From the NCBI RefSeq assembly GCF_001704275.1, contig NZ_CP011533.1:2232001-2296000 (forward strand): a stretch of DNA of 64,000 bases, read 5' to 3'. Made by a program: the position numbers and the translations under genes. The notes beneath the pieces are model-generated. The model worked only from the letters and a program-made list of their open reading frames with translations. It had not been told where the DNA came from and searched no databases. This stretch comes from Streptomyces noursei ATCC 11455 (GTDB lineage: Bacteria; Actinomycetota; Actinomycetes; Streptomycetales; Streptomycetaceae). Of this stretch, positions 38,501-45,880 are shown in pieces; position 1 is the first letter of the stretch, and every line of letters starts with the position of its first letter.

Positions 38501-40303
38501 CTGGCGCAGCACGGACTCCACCGACCAGTCCTGGAATTCGGCGAGCGCCTCGTCGCAGGAACGAATCTCCTCGGCAAACACCGGCGCGGTGTCCAGCAGT
38601 CCGGCCGCCATGCCGGCCCACTGCGAGCCTTGGCCGGGGAAGAGGAAGCAGACCTTGCGGGGGCCCGTCTCGGCCGTGCCCACGATCTCGGCTCGGCCGG
38701 CCGCCACCTCGCGCAGACCGCGTACGGCACTTTCCCGGTCGGCCGCGATGACAGCCGCCCGGTATTCGTGCCGGGCCCGCGCGGTGGCCAGGGTGTGGCC
38801 GAGGTCGGCCAGGTCGGTGCCGCGGTCTTCGGCCACCGCCGCAATCTGCTGCGCCTGTGCGCGCAGCGCGGCGGTGCCGCGTGCGGAGAGTATGAGCGGC
38901 ACCGGGCCATCCGGCCGCTGTCCAGGCTCCTCCGGCTGGGGGGCGGGCGCCTCCTCCACCAGCACGTGGGCGTTGGTGCCGCTGATGCCGAACGCCGAAA
39001 CGCCCGCCCGGCGGGGCCGTTCGGTCCGCGGCCACGGGTGCGCTGCGGTGAGCAGGCGCACCGCTCCCGAGGACCAGTCGACGTGTGGGGTGGGCTCATC
39101 GGCGTGCAGCGTCTTTGGCAGCGTCTCGTGGCGTAGCGCGAGAACCATCTTGAGGACCCCGACCACGCCGGCCGCCGCCTGGGTGTGGCCGATGTTGGAC
39201 TTTATCGAGCCGATCCACAGGGGACGGTCAACGTCCCGGTCGTGGCCGTAGGCGTCCAGCAACGCGTTCGCCTCGATCGGGTCGCCCAACGTGGTACCGG
39301 TGCCGTGCGTCTCCACCGCGTCGACTTCTGCCCGGTTGATGCCGCAGCTGGCGAGCGCAGAGCGGATGACCTTGCGCTGAGCCGTCCGGCTCGGTGCGGA
39401 CAGGCCGTTACTGGCGCCGTCCTGGTTGATCGCCGAGCCGCGGACCAGCGCGAGAATGTGACGACCGTTGCGCTCCGCGTCGGAGAGGCGCTCGAGCATG
39501 ACCAGCGCGACGCCCTCGGAAAAGCCGAACCCGTCGGCGTGCGCGCCGAATGCCTTGGACCGTCCGTCGGCGGCAATCGCCCGCTGCCGGCTGAAGTCCA
39601 CGAACACGTCGGGCCGGGCCATCACTGCCGCCCCGCCGACCACGGCCCGCTCGCACTCGCCCCGTCGCAGCGATTCAATGGCCAGGTGGAGGGCGACCAG
39701 CGACGAGGAACACGCGGTGTCCAGTGTGAGGGCCGGGCCCTCGAAGCCCATGGAGTAGGAGAGGCGGCCGGATGCCACGGACGGCGCCGTGCCGGTGACC
39801 GAGTACCCGTCGGCGTCCGAGTCCGCACCGTAGCCGTGCCGGGCCACGCCGAGGAAGACGCCGGTCGAACTGCCGCGCAGGGCGTGAGGGTCCATGCCGG
39901 CGCTCTCCACCAGCTCCCAGCAGGATTCCAGCAGCAGCCGCTGTTGCGGATCCATCGCGGCGGCCTCACGCGGCGAGATACCGAAGAAGTCGGCGTCGAA
40001 CTCGCCTGCATCGGCGAGGAAGCCGGCGCGCCGGACGTAGCTGGTGCCGGGGTGGTCGGGGTCCGGATGGAACAGATTCGACAGATCCCAGCCGCGGTCG
40101 GCGGGGAAGTCCGACAAGGTCTCCCCGCCCGCTTCCAGCAGGTCCCATAGGCGCTGCGGCGTGTCGATCCCCCCAGGTAACCGGCAACTCATGCTGACGA
40201 TCGCGACCGGATCGGATTCCAGTTCACGGATGCGTCGTCGCGCGGCACGGAGGTCCAGTGTCGCGCGACGGAGGTATTCGGCGACCTTGTCATTGTCAGT
40301 CAC
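29507..40303 (-). CDS. Type I modular PKS II: module 3 (KS-AT-inactive KR-ACP) and module 4 (KS-AT-DH-ER-KR-ACP)
   Basis: About 3,598 residues in DEBS2 order. Start GTG 40303 follows GGGGGAAAT and gives the docking helix beginning MTDNDKVAEYLRRAT; a frame to 40327 is less likely. Approximate positions: KS3 (Cys near 195), AT3 (GHSQGE near 638, YASH near 741), KR3 1128-1284, ACP3 near 1424, KS4 (Cys near 1659), AT4 (YASH near 2218), DH 2391-2600 (HVVNGLALLP), ER 2871-3074 (HAAAGGVGM, Tyr in GVYPE), KR4 3161-3338 (LGDG, B type), ACP4 near 3471. KR3 has TGAATPIG instead of TGGTGGIG, a shortened core, and SAY where NAY is usual, so it should be reductively dead as in DEBS module 3, leaving a ketone at C9. 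Confidence 0.96.
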   Translation of the reverse strand: MTDNDKVAEYLRRATLDLRAARRRIRELESDPVAIVSMSCRLPGGIDTPQRLWDLLEAGGETLSDFPADRGWDLSNLFHPDPDHPGTSYVRRAGFLADAGEFDADFFGISPREAAAMDPQQRLLLESCWELVESAGMDPHALRGSSTGVFLGVARHGYGADSDADGYSVTGTAPSVASGRLSYSMGFEGPALTLDTACSSSLVALHLAIESLRRGECERAVVGGAAVMARPDVFVDFSRQRAIAADGRSKAFGAHADGFGFSEGVALVMLERLSDAERNGRHILALVRGSAINQDGASNGLSAPSRTAQRKVIRSALASCGINRAEVDAVETHGTGTTLGDPIEANALLDAYGHDRDVDRPLWIGSIKSNIGHTQAAAGVVGVLKMVLALRHETLPKTLHADEPTPHVDWSSGAVRLLTAAHPWPRTERPRRAGVSAFGISGTNAHVLVEEAPAPQPEEPGQRPDGPVPLILSARGTAALRAQAQQIAAVAEDRGTDLADLGHTLATARARHEYRAAVIAADRESAVRGLREVAAGRAEIVGTAETGPRKVCFLFPGQGSQWAGMAAGLLDTAPVFAEEIRSCDEALAEFQDWSVESVLRQEPGAPALDRVDVVQPALFAVMVSLAALWRSYGVEPDAVAGHSQGEIAAAYVAGALPLADAARLVALRSRSLRALSGQGGMLAVSLDEDGVRARLSAWGDRLAVAAANGPRSVVVSGDPEALRELAAECTEAGVRARMIDVDYASHSPQMDQVRAELDASLNGLAPRQTTVTFHSTVTCQVMRGADLDAGYWFRNLRETVRFADVVRTLADQGYDAFIEISPHPVLAGGVTDVLDAAEHDTAMVVGSLQRDTDDRTAFLTSLATAHVDGADVRWQPAFAAAKTLDLPTYPFQRKHYWETPAPRALPQADGLTYRASWTPLGDRGPAALDGTWLVVTAQAATPQWADELVRAIAEHGGVPVVCTVDHATDPAVLTSAVAAAIDGVTDLRGVLSLLAADESGLPGRPGAPAGSVATTALTRAVRDAQLAAPMWCLTQGAVRTPGDDRLARPAQAAVHGLGRVAALELAERWGGTVDLPEAVDDRALTCMLQVLAADWPRRESEVAVRANGLYGRRLVRANVAAGDWTPHGTVLVTGAATPIGARLTRWLAANGAAHLVLVGERPDDEAHAPLTDVKTTVVTDPADLGNVLETLPHPVTALVHAETQTAFGALTELDLDDFADILAAKTELLFAIDAALSGRQLEREIYCSSVAGVWGATSMAAYAAGSAYLDALAEHRSLTGRPCTAVAWSPWADTGAAVDQARLRERGLRALSPERALEVWKRILGAGSGTVAVSDVDWPVFTEGYGATRPTALFDELAEHRVPATEDTGQAGRDDETVPTPRALLAGLPAAERLEQLIELVAEAVARVLGHGSAAEVNVRRAFSELGFDSLASVRLRKELVAATGLRLPASLVFDHPTVTALARHLDTRLAGDRSAQPAEQVARVWDHAQDEPIAIVGTACRLPGGIGSPQDLWRVMAGGEDRTSEFPTDRGWDLGQLYQPEPGHAGTSYVNRGGFLADVAGFDPAFFGITPREALAMDPQQRLLLETTWEALERAGSDPTGLRGSLTGVFVGSNGQSYMPLLESEAERVDGYQGLGNSASVLSGRLAYHFGWEGPAITVDTACSSSLVAVHLAIQALRRGECTLAVAAGATVMADPYTFVDFSTQRGLALDGRCKAFSAQADGFSLAEGAGVLVLQPLSQARREGRQVLAVLRGSAVNQDGASNGLAAPSGPAQERVIRAALADAGLSAHEIDAVEAHGTGTELGDPIEAGALIAAYGADRDRPLWIGSVKSNIGHTQAAAGIAGVLKTVAALRHELLPRTLHAEQLSPHIDWPSGAVRVLQEDVPWPRGNRPRRAGVSSFGVSGTNAHLIVEEAPAEPAPGTTPEPATGDSPVPLLLSARSGQALTAQAAALAAWLRDEPELDLADTAHTLARGRAQMDVRAAVVGEDRAEIIAGLEALAGGGATPQVVPPQTISAGRPVLVFPGQGAQWLGMARDLLTRSEVFAAAMADCAAALAPHVDWDLLDVVRSSGDTDTDTDPYERVDVVQPVLFAIMVSLAELWRAHGVRPAAVVGHSQGEIAAAYVAGALSLDTAAKIVAVRSRVLRVLDGRGGMASVSASGDELATALAPWSGRLTVAAANGPRTQVVAGETDALEEFLAYATSHGMRPRRIAVRYASHSPEVELVEQQLLQELGETTAARSSVPFYSTVTGDAFDTTGMDTRYWYRNLRQTVCFEATVRRLLERGNHTFIEVSPHSVLLTGIEEIAEDANRDVECVATLRRGTDGPGEFLRNLVRAHVCGVDVDVRPAVPAGGLVELPTYPFEHQRFWPRPRKRGGDPTAWGIRPTEHPLLSGAIDLPGDGGYVLTGELSLDEQPWLADHVVNGLALLPGSALVDLALTAGAQTCLSTLEELVLEAPLVLGEARSLLRVSVGAADGEGRRSVAVHTGTGERDEWFRHATGVLVEGRPDTDPVAQQWPPAGAEQIDLDDHYEHLAERGYAYGPAFRALHAAWRRDGEIYAEVTVPGAQDANDAADRHTIHPVLLDAAAQTLSLGALGERDTAQLPFSWNNVSLYATGAVTVRVVATPAGPDAMSLRLVDPSGAPVASVESLVVRELDGDWQAPSHEEPELYRLAWMPLAAAHPTVPAAVVALQDGDPDWDALTASGIPDVVAVPVGVDTPAEDDAPLGVTARQLVSSVSRLVRRWLDDPRFAHSTLVLVTHNAVSTARTEPVRNAAGAAVWGVVRSAQAESPGRFVLMDTDAATEPLALLPAVLDHPQVALRAGTALVPRLLSGRPADVLLPPSSGAYRLVAGGTTIDAVRFAPAPDAERPLAPGEVRIALRAAGVNFRDVLLALGVYPEAAHMGTEGAGVVVETGSEVTGLAAGDEVMGLLEGGFGPLAVADHRLLARIPRGWRATEAATVPIAYATAHYALHDLAGVRAGQSVLIHAAAGGVGMAAIRLARAAGAEVFATASPGKHETLRGLGLDDDHIASSREPGFGAKFRAATGGRGVDVVLNSLTGELLDESADLLTSGGVFVELGKTDLRRPEQFDGRYRPFDLAEAGPDRLGEILAAAAATAEPLPVTAWRLEHAPAALAHMSRAQHIGKLVLTLPVPPDPDGTVLVTGGTGTLGRLLARHLVTGHGVRNLLLVSRQGAAAPGTRELTAELSGLGAKVTIATCDVADREALAALLAGIPEDRPLTGVVHAAGVLGDGLVTSIDADLVDRVFAPKVDAAWHLHELTADKQLSFFALFSSGASVLAGPGQGTYAAANAVLDALAGHRYAQGLSATALGWGLWAEASGMTGALSERDRERMARQGMAPLPTERALALFDLALLRGEPVVFPLALEQSAVRASPDAPEVLRGRVRAALRRADRGEAPGRSLADRLAGMSAEEQTATLSALVCTHAAAVAGHDGADAVPTTRSFRDLGFDSLAAVELRNRLGRAAGLRLPSTLVFDYPTPQAVAEYLRGKLVAPPQQAIVDRLEGLEVALADLAAGGSSEAFERDGEDIAKRMEKLLGWWNSLRGKQDIGPVDEVSDEELFGLLDRRLGETEGAR

Positions 40304-41153
40304 TAGATTTCCCCCAGCTCTTGTCACTCTTATGGTCGAGGACGCGAAATCTCGTCGACTTGGGAGTCTACGAATCTGTTCCTCTGCGCCAGCCGGTCAT
40401 GGCGGGATCGGCAACACTGCGCACTGATCCCCACAGCAGATACAGGAAATTCACCAAATGACCACGTAGCGATCCGAAACTTCCCAGATGAGTCACCGCG
40501 AATGCGGGGATGATTCGGGAGACGAAGGCACAGCGGCCGGGAAACAGTCGTCAACGGTTAAGGGAACCGTGGATCCGGATGAGCCGGCAAAACCGGTACC
40601 GGCGAGGTTGAGGATGGCCATCTCGCCGACGCTTTACGTCGGGCGACAGCGCTCCATTGCCCAGGCAACACCGACATCCCGCGTCTCCAACTTTCCCCCG
40701 TCTCGGTCACCCGAGCGCTTCGTCGACGTGAAGGAGACACACTGGATAGTCCATGCATGCTCCTGCGCTACGGTAACCACATCGGTGAACCCGGGTCAAG
40801 ATCACCAAGCGGGTAGAAATCTACCCGGAGAGACCCCACGCATCCCCGCCATCTCGGGGGATGGCTCATGCCCCTACCCTGGGCGCTGACCACTGAACGC
40901 ACCGGAAAGCCACTATGGCAGTACACGAGCACACCCTGGCACAATGGGGCAAATCCGAGGCGAAGCGGCGGCCGGCGGGATTTCCCAAGTCGCCCAGGTC
41001 ACTGGGAATTTCGTTTCGGTCGCTTGCATCGCTGTGCTACGGTCCAAGCCTCCCGGCCTTGTTCGGTTACGAGCGACGTTGACAGTTGACAGCCGACAGG
41101 CTGGGTCAGACGCGAGACGCACGGTCTTGACGTTAATCGGGGGTGAATATACG
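40304..41153. promoter_or_regulatory. Long divergent intergenic region upstream of PKS II and the acyltransferase operon
   Basis: About 850 bp with lower GC and no cluster-like coding frame. It must hold the promoter of the ~23-kb PKS II/PKS III operon and, on the other strand, that of the acyltransferase/sugar operon. TTGACA occurs at about 41079 and again eight bases later, but without a clear -10 element. A small stem (cgacg-cttta-cgtcg, near 40628) is also present. Nothing else is recognised. Confidence 0.4.
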
Positions 41154-42488
41154 TTGCAGCGCGACGTCCAGATCGATCATAACGAGAGCCAACGGCCGCG
41201 TAAGTCGTTAGGTTTAGGTTCGCGAGCCGGTCACAGCCGCTTTCTGGAGAAAAAACAGTCCGATGCCGCGCGGGCTGACGGAGAGTCCGGCGCGGAAAAG
41301 ACTTCCGCCTCCACATCCGACGCATCCATTCCACGCATTGTTGGAATGCCTTCACTGACCGGGATGCGCGCCTTCGCGGCGGCAGTGGTTTTCACCTGCC
41401 ACTCAATCGCCCAGTTCTATATCGCCCCGGGCGAGACTTCCCGCTCGCTCGCCATGTTCCTGCTACCCATCGGCCAGGCGGCGGTCTCCTTCTTCTTTCT
41501 ACTCAGCGGCTTTGTCCTGATGAGCAATCCGCGCAAGAACGACACGCTCTTGGCCTTCTGGCGGCGCCGCGCGTTCCGCGTCTACCCGAACCATCTGGTC
41601 ACCTGGTGCGTCGGTCTGGCGCTGCTGGTCATCTCCGGTCAACAGGTGTCCGCTAGCATCGCGGCTCCCAGCCTGCTGCTGGTGCATGACTGGTACCCGG
41701 CTACCGACCTGTCGGCGGTGCTCAGCCAGGGCGTCAACCCCATCTCCTGGTCGCTGTCCTGCGAAGTCTTCCTGTACTTGTGCTTCCCGCTGCTGGCCTG
41801 GGTGGTCGGCCGCCTGTCCCGGCGCGGGCTGTGGCTGACGGCGGGCGTGCTGGTCGCGGTGGTCTTCTGCGTCCCGTTCGTGTCCGGCGTGATACCCGGG
41901 GCCCCGCTGCCCGGCGTGAACTACAACCTGCTCCAGTTCTACTTCGTCTACGCCGCACCGCCGGTGCGGATGCTTGAGTTCATGCTCGGCATGGTGCTGG
42001 CACGCATGGTGCACGAGAAGATGTGGCCAGGCATCAGGCTGTGGGCCGCGACGGCCTTCTGCGTCGCCGGCTATGCCGCAGCCGGCATGGTCACGGAGCG
42101 CAGCGGAAAGCCGCTGCTGTTCACCATGGTCGCCATGACGATCGTCCCGATGGCCGTGATGGTGGCCACCGCCGCCGCAACGGACCTGTCGCTGCGTCCC
42201 TCCTTCCTGCGCAACCGGGTACTGGTCTGGCTCGGCCAGATCTCGTTCGCGTTCTACCTGGTGCACTACCTGATCCTGCAGCACGGCTTCACCAAGGTCA
42301 CCAGCAAGCTGCAACCGGGGCTTCCCGGGGCGATCGGTATCGCCGTGGTGTTCTTCGGAATCTGTGTGCTCGCGGCCTGGCTGCTGTACACGTTCGTGGA
42401 ACGGCCGATCTCGCAGTGGCGGTGGGGCGGCGATCCACGCGGCGGCGGGGACAAGGCGACGTCCTTGGTGGCGGAGGTTCGCTCGTGA
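41154..42488 (+). CDS. Integral membrane O-acyltransferase (acyltransferase 3 family, MdmB-like)
   Basis: Polytopic protein with about ten hydrophobic segments. It starts MPSLTGMRAFAAAVVFTCH, with the family's conserved His, then shows RRRAFRVYP and later LSGFVLM and SWSLSCEVFLYL. Relatives in macrolide clusters transfer acetyl or propionyl groups from acyl-CoA to the lactone or sugar hydroxyls. The start is uncertain: TTG 41154 has GGGGGTGA upstream and gives 444 residues with a polar N-terminal tail containing two TTA codons. ATG 41346 gives 380 residues, close to family length, but no obvious ribosome-binding site. The stop overlaps the next start (GTGA), so it is coupled to desI. Confidence 0.85.
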   Translation: MQRDVQIDHNESQRPRKSLGLGSRAGHSRFLEKKQSDAARADGESGAEKTSASTSDASIPRIVGMPSLTGMRAFAAAVVFTCHSIAQFYIAPGETSRSLAMFLLPIGQAAVSFFFLLSGFVLMSNPRKNDTLLAFWRRRAFRVYPNHLVTWCVGLALLVISGQQVSASIAAPSLLLVHDWYPATDLSAVLSQGVNPISWSLSCEVFLYLCFPLLAWVVGRLSRRGLWLTAGVLVAVVFCVPFVSGVIPGAPLPGVNYNLLQFYFVYAAPPVRMLEFMLGMVLARMVHEKMWPGIRLWAATAFCVAGYAAAGMVTERSGKPLLFTMVAMTIVPMAVMVATAAATDLSLRPSFLRNRVLVWLGQISFAFYLVHYLILQHGFTKVTSKLQPGLPGAIGIAVVFFGICVLAAWLLYTFVERPISQWRWGGDPRGGGDKATSLVAEVRS

Positions 42489-43690
42489 AGCGGAGCATCA
42501 CCGACCTTGCGCTCTTCGGTGGCCCGTCGGCTTTCTTGCACCCTCTCTACGTGGGCAAGCCGACGGTCGGCGACCGGGCGAGGTTCTTCGCGCGCCTGGA
42601 CTGGGCGCTGGACAACAACTGGCTCACCAACGGCGGCCCGCTGGCCCGGGAGTTGGAGGACCGAATCGCCGACCTCGCCGGCGTGAAGCACTGCATAGCT
42701 ACCTGCAACGCCACCATCGCACTTGAGCTCGTCCTGCGTGCCAGTGGCGTCACCGGCCAGGTGATCATGCCGTCGCTGACATTCGCCGCCACTCCGCACT
42801 CCGCGAGCTGGCTCGGCCTGGAGCCGGTGTTCTGCGACGTCGACCCCGAAACCGGCTCCATCGACCCGGACCTGGCCGCCTCGTTGATCACACCGGAGAC
42901 CGGCGCCATCATCGGGGTTCACCTGTGGGGCCGGGCTGCGCCCGTGGACGCATTGGCGAAGGTCGCGGCGGAGCACGACGTGAAGTTGTTCTACGACGCC
43001 GCCCATGCGCTGGGCTGTACCGCCGGCGGCCAGCCGATCGGCGGTTTCGGCGCAGCGGAGGTGTTCAGTTTCCACGCCACCAAGACGGTGATGTCGTTCG
43101 AGGGCGGCGCCGTGGTAACCGACGACAGCGTGCTCGCAGACCGGATCCGCGTCATGCACAACTTCGGCATCGAACGCGACAAGACAATCAGCAGCATCGG
43201 CACCAACGGCAAGATGAGTGAAGCCGCCGCGGCGATGGGCCTGACCTCGCTCGACGCTTTCCCCGCAACCAGAGAACGCAACCGCGCGAACTACTCGCTC
43301 TACCGCGCGGAACTGCACGGCATACCGGGCATCAGCCTGATCACGTTCGACGAGAACGAGGAGAACAACTACCAGTACGTCATCATGCAGGTTGACCAGG
43401 CGCTCACTGGGCTGTCCCGCGACCGGCTCCAGGAGATCCTGCGTGCCGAGAAGGTGCTGGCACAGCCGTACTTCTCCCCCGCCTGTCACCAGCTGAAGCC
43501 GTATCGGACCGACCCACCGCTGCGCTTGCCGCACACCGAGCGCCTTTCGGGGCGCGTACTGGCCCTGCCCACCGGCCCCTCGGTGTCCTTCGAGGACATT
43601 CGCCGGGTGTGCAGCGTCATCCGGCTGTGCGCATCCCATGGCGAGCAGGTCAACGCGCTGTGGGACCGGCAGGGTTCCGTCACGGCGTGA
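42485..43690 (+). CDS. desI: DesI-like dTDP-4-keto-6-deoxyglucose 4-aminotransferase (PLP)
   Basis: 401-residue DegT/DnrJ/EryC1-family aminotransferase. The N-terminus (FGGPSAFLHPLYVGKPTVGDRARF), the WLTNGGPL segment, FYDAAHALGC and the PLP-lysine motif FSFHATK followed by EGGAVVTDD match the DesI subgroup, which aminates C4, not the DesV/TylB subgroup, which aminates C3. The product is dTDP-4-amino-4,6-dideoxyglucose, the DesII substrate, and the desII homologue follows directly. GTG start overlaps the acyltransferase stop. The 4-amino group is lost in the next step, so its presence does not mean the final sugar is an amino sugar. Confidence 0.92.
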   Translation: MKRSITDLALFGGPSAFLHPLYVGKPTVGDRARFFARLDWALDNNWLTNGGPLARELEDRIADLAGVKHCIATCNATIALELVLRASGVTGQVIMPSLTFAATPHSASWLGLEPVFCDVDPETGSIDPDLAASLITPETGAIIGVHLWGRAAPVDALAKVAAEHDVKLFYDAAHALGCTAGGQPIGGFGAAEVFSFHATKTVMSFEGGAVVTDDSVLADRIRVMHNFGIERDKTISSIGTNGKMSEAAAAMGLTSLDAFPATRERNRANYSLYRAELHGIPGISLITFDENEENNYQYVIMQVDQALTGLSRDRLQEILRAEKVLAQPYFSPACHQLKPYRTDPPLRLPHTERLSGRVLALPTGPSVSFEDIRRVCSVIRLCASHGEQVNALWDRQGSVTA

Positions 43691-43719
43691 ACGTCAACGA
43701 TGCTTGGAGCACTGTTCAC

Positions 43720-45213
43720 ATGAGCACCACAGCAACGGCGGTCATGGCAGACACCGCCGTGGAGAACGTGGCGATCCCCGGCAGCGACCGCGCGGCAACC
43801 GCCCGTCTCCTCGCGCCCGAGATCACCCGACTGACCGGCGATCCGAGCGATACCGCGCGGGAACACGCGGAGCACTTGATCTCTCTCGCGGTCCTGTATG
43901 GCACCCACCCGTTCACGCCCCTGGAGCAGGCGCGTACCATGCTCGGCCTGGACCGCGCGCCGTTCGGCAGGCTGCTGGAGGTGTTCCAGCGAATACCCGC
44001 ACTGCGTACGGCCGTTGAGCGCGGGCCGTCCGGGAAGTACTGGACGAACACGATCAACCCACTGAACCGCGCAGGCGCGTTGGACGCAGCGACCTACCAC
44101 CGGACGGCTTTCCCCTACAGCGTAGGTCTCTACCCGGGGCCGACGTGTATGTTCCGCTGCCACTTCTGCGTCAGGGTCACCGGCGCCCGGTACGAACCCT
44201 CTTCGATCCAGGAGGGCAACCGCATCTTCAGGTCGGTCATCGACGAGGTGCCTACCGAGAACCGCACCGCGCTCTACTTCTCCGGTGGCCTGGAACCGCT
44301 GACCAACCCCGGCATCGGTGGCCTGGTCGCGCACGGCGCGAGTCGTGGCTTCGACATGACGATGTACACGAACTCCTTCGCACTCACCGAGAGCACCCTG
44401 GCCAGGCAGCCGGACCTCTGGTCGCTCGGCGCGATTCGCACCTCACTCTACGGCCTGGACAACGACGAGTACCAAGCGACCACGACGAAGCCCAAAGCGT
44501 TCGACCGAGTCAAGCGAAACCTGCGGGGTGTCATGAGGATGCGGGCCGAACGCGGCTCGCAGCTCAGGCTGGGGCTGAACTACATCGTGCTGCCGGGGCG
44601 TGCGGACCGGCTTCGGGCACTCGTGGACTTCGTCGCCGAGCTCAACGAGGCTTCCCCCGATCGCCCGCTGGACTTTGTCACGGTTCGCGAGGACTACAGT
44701 GGCCGCGACGACGGGCGGCTCTCCGAACCCGAACGTGACCAGCTCCGACGCACGCTCGATGAGTTCTTCGACTACGCCCGGCAGCAGGCACCCGGCCTGC
44801 GCATCGACCTGGGGTACGCACTGGAGAGCCTGCGCATGGGTTCGGAGACCGAGCTCATCCGCATCCGGCCGCAGACCATGCGCCCGACGGCGCACCCGCA
44901 GGTCGCCGTCCAGGTGGACCTGCTGGGTGATGTGTACCTGTACCGCGAGGCCGGCTTCCCCGAGCTCGATGGGGCACAGCGGTACATCGCGGGGCGGGTC
45001 ACACCCCGGACCAGCCTGCGTGAGGTCGTCGAGACGTTCATCCAGGACAACAAGCGGATTGAACCCCGCCCGGGGGACGAGTATTTCCTCGACGGTTTCG
45101 ACCAGGCCGTCACGGCGCGTCTGAACCAGCTGGAACGAGACATCGCCGATGGGTGGGGCGAGCATCGGGGATTCCTCCGTGCGGCCCGCCCCGAGTCGGA
45201 CGGGAACGGGTGA
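43720..45213 (+). CDS. desII: DesII-like radical SAM deaminase
   Basis: About 497 residues from ATG 43720 (GGAG ten bases upstream); a coupled GTG at 43687 overlapping the desI stop is the alternative. The cluster CMFRCHFC supplies the three Cys for a [4Fe-4S] centre, followed by RVTGARYEPS and YFSGGLEPLTN. Strong conservation continues to TMRPTAHPQVAVQVDLLGDVYLYREAGFP at the C-terminus. DesII removes the 4-amino group by a radical route to give dTDP-3-keto-4,6-dideoxyglucose, the branch point to desosamine or chalcose. It lies within a tight sugar operon. Confidence 0.94.
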   Translation: MSTTATAVMADTAVENVAIPGSDRAATARLLAPEITRLTGDPSDTAREHAEHLISLAVLYGTHPFTPLEQARTMLGLDRAPFGRLLEVFQRIPALRTAVERGPSGKYWTNTINPLNRAGALDAATYHRTAFPYSVGLYPGPTCMFRCHFCVRVTGARYEPSSIQEGNRIFRSVIDEVPTENRTALYFSGGLEPLTNPGIGGLVAHGASRGFDMTMYTNSFALTESTLARQPDLWSLGAIRTSLYGLDNDEYQATTTKPKAFDRVKRNLRGVMRMRAERGSQLRLGLNYIVLPGRADRLRALVDFVAELNEASPDRPLDFVTVREDYSGRDDGRLSEPERDQLRRTLDEFFDYARQQAPGLRIDLGYALESLRMGSETELIRIRPQTMRPTAHPQVAVQVDLLGDVYLYREAGFPELDGAQRYIAGRVTPRTSLREVVETFIQDNKRIEPRPGDEYFLDGFDQAVTARLNQLERDIADGWGEHRGFLRAARPESDGNG

Positions 45214-45216
45214 CCC

Positions 45217-45792
45217 ATGCAGTTCCGCGAGTTGGCGGTCACCGGAGGATTTGTGTTTGCTCCCCAGCCTCTCCAGGACAAGCGGGGCATGTTTGTCTCC
45301 CCGTTGCAGGAGAAACCGTTCCTCACCGCGGTCGGTCACCCGTTTCCGGTAGCGCAGTCCAACCACATCGCGTCAGCGAAGGGAGTACTGCGCGGACTGC
45401 ACTTCACCACTGCTCCGCCCGGACAGGAGAAGTACGTCTACTGCATGCGGGGGCGTGCGCTCGACGTCATCGTGGACCTGCGAGTGGGGTCGCCGACCTT
45501 CGGCCGGTGGGACGCGGTCGAGTTGGATTCACAGTCCTTCCGGGCCGTGTACTTCCCCAAGGGCACCGGACACGCCTTCCTCTCCCTCGAGGATGACACC
45601 GTGATGTCGTACCTGGTCAGCACCGGCTACCGGCCGGAGCTGGAACAGGCCATCGACCCCCACGACGGGGACCTCCGGCTGCCCTGGCCAACTGATATCG
45701 ACATCATCCTGTCCGAGCGGGACCTCGTCGCGCCGAGCTTCCGCGAGGCGCACGAAGCTGGTCTCCTCCCGCAATACGCCGACTGTCGGTAG
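45217..45792 (+). CDS. dTDP-4-keto-6-deoxyhexose epimerase (RmlC fold; 3,5- or 3-epimerase)
   Basis: 191-residue cupin of the RmlC/EryBVII/TylJ group. RGLHF carries the catalytic His, VDLRVGSPTFGRW is the core strand pair, and the STGYRPE segment carries the Tyr acid. Start ATG is 3 bp after the desII stop, so it is translated with desII. If it is a 3,5-epimerase it serves the 2,6-dideoxy-L-sugar branch, fitting the 2,3-dehydratase. If it is a 3-epimerase of TylJ type it would give a 6-deoxyallose series. Sequence alone, read by eye, does not separate the two. Confidence 0.9.
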   Translation: MQFRELAVTGGFVFAPQPLQDKRGMFVSPLQEKPFLTAVGHPFPVAQSNHIASAKGVLRGLHFTTAPPGQEKYVYCMRGRALDVIVDLRVGSPTFGRWDAVELDSQSFRAVYFPKGTGHAFLSLEDDTVMSYLVSTGYRPELEQAIDPHDGDLRLPWPTDIDIILSERDLVAPSFREAHEAGLLPQYADCR

Positions 45793-45829
45793 ATTCCGGA
45801 ACCAGGAGTCTTGCGCACGGACCCGGCAG

Positions 45830-45866
45830 GCGCCCGGCTGGCATGTGACATGCCGGAGCCGGGCGC
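45830..45866. terminator. Bidirectional hairpin terminator between convergent genes
   Basis: Inverted repeat of 17 bases per arm with a two-base bulge in the right arm and a tiny loop (centre tg near 45847), between the epimerase stop (45792) and the rmlA stop (45881). It is GC-rich at the base and followed by cttcc. Its position between convergent genes fits a two-way terminator. Confidence 0.7.
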
Positions 45867-45880
45867 TCTTCCGGTGTGGC

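Noticed and set aside
3580..40250. Repeated KS, AT, KR and ACP blocks as possible recent tandem duplications
   Set aside because: The similarity is that expected between PKS modules; domains differ in linkers and KR type, so no recent duplication is needed.
41154..45792. Full desosamine pathway
   Set aside because: Only the 4-aminotransferase and radical SAM steps are present; the C3 aminotransferase and N-methyltransferase were looked for and not seen in the window.
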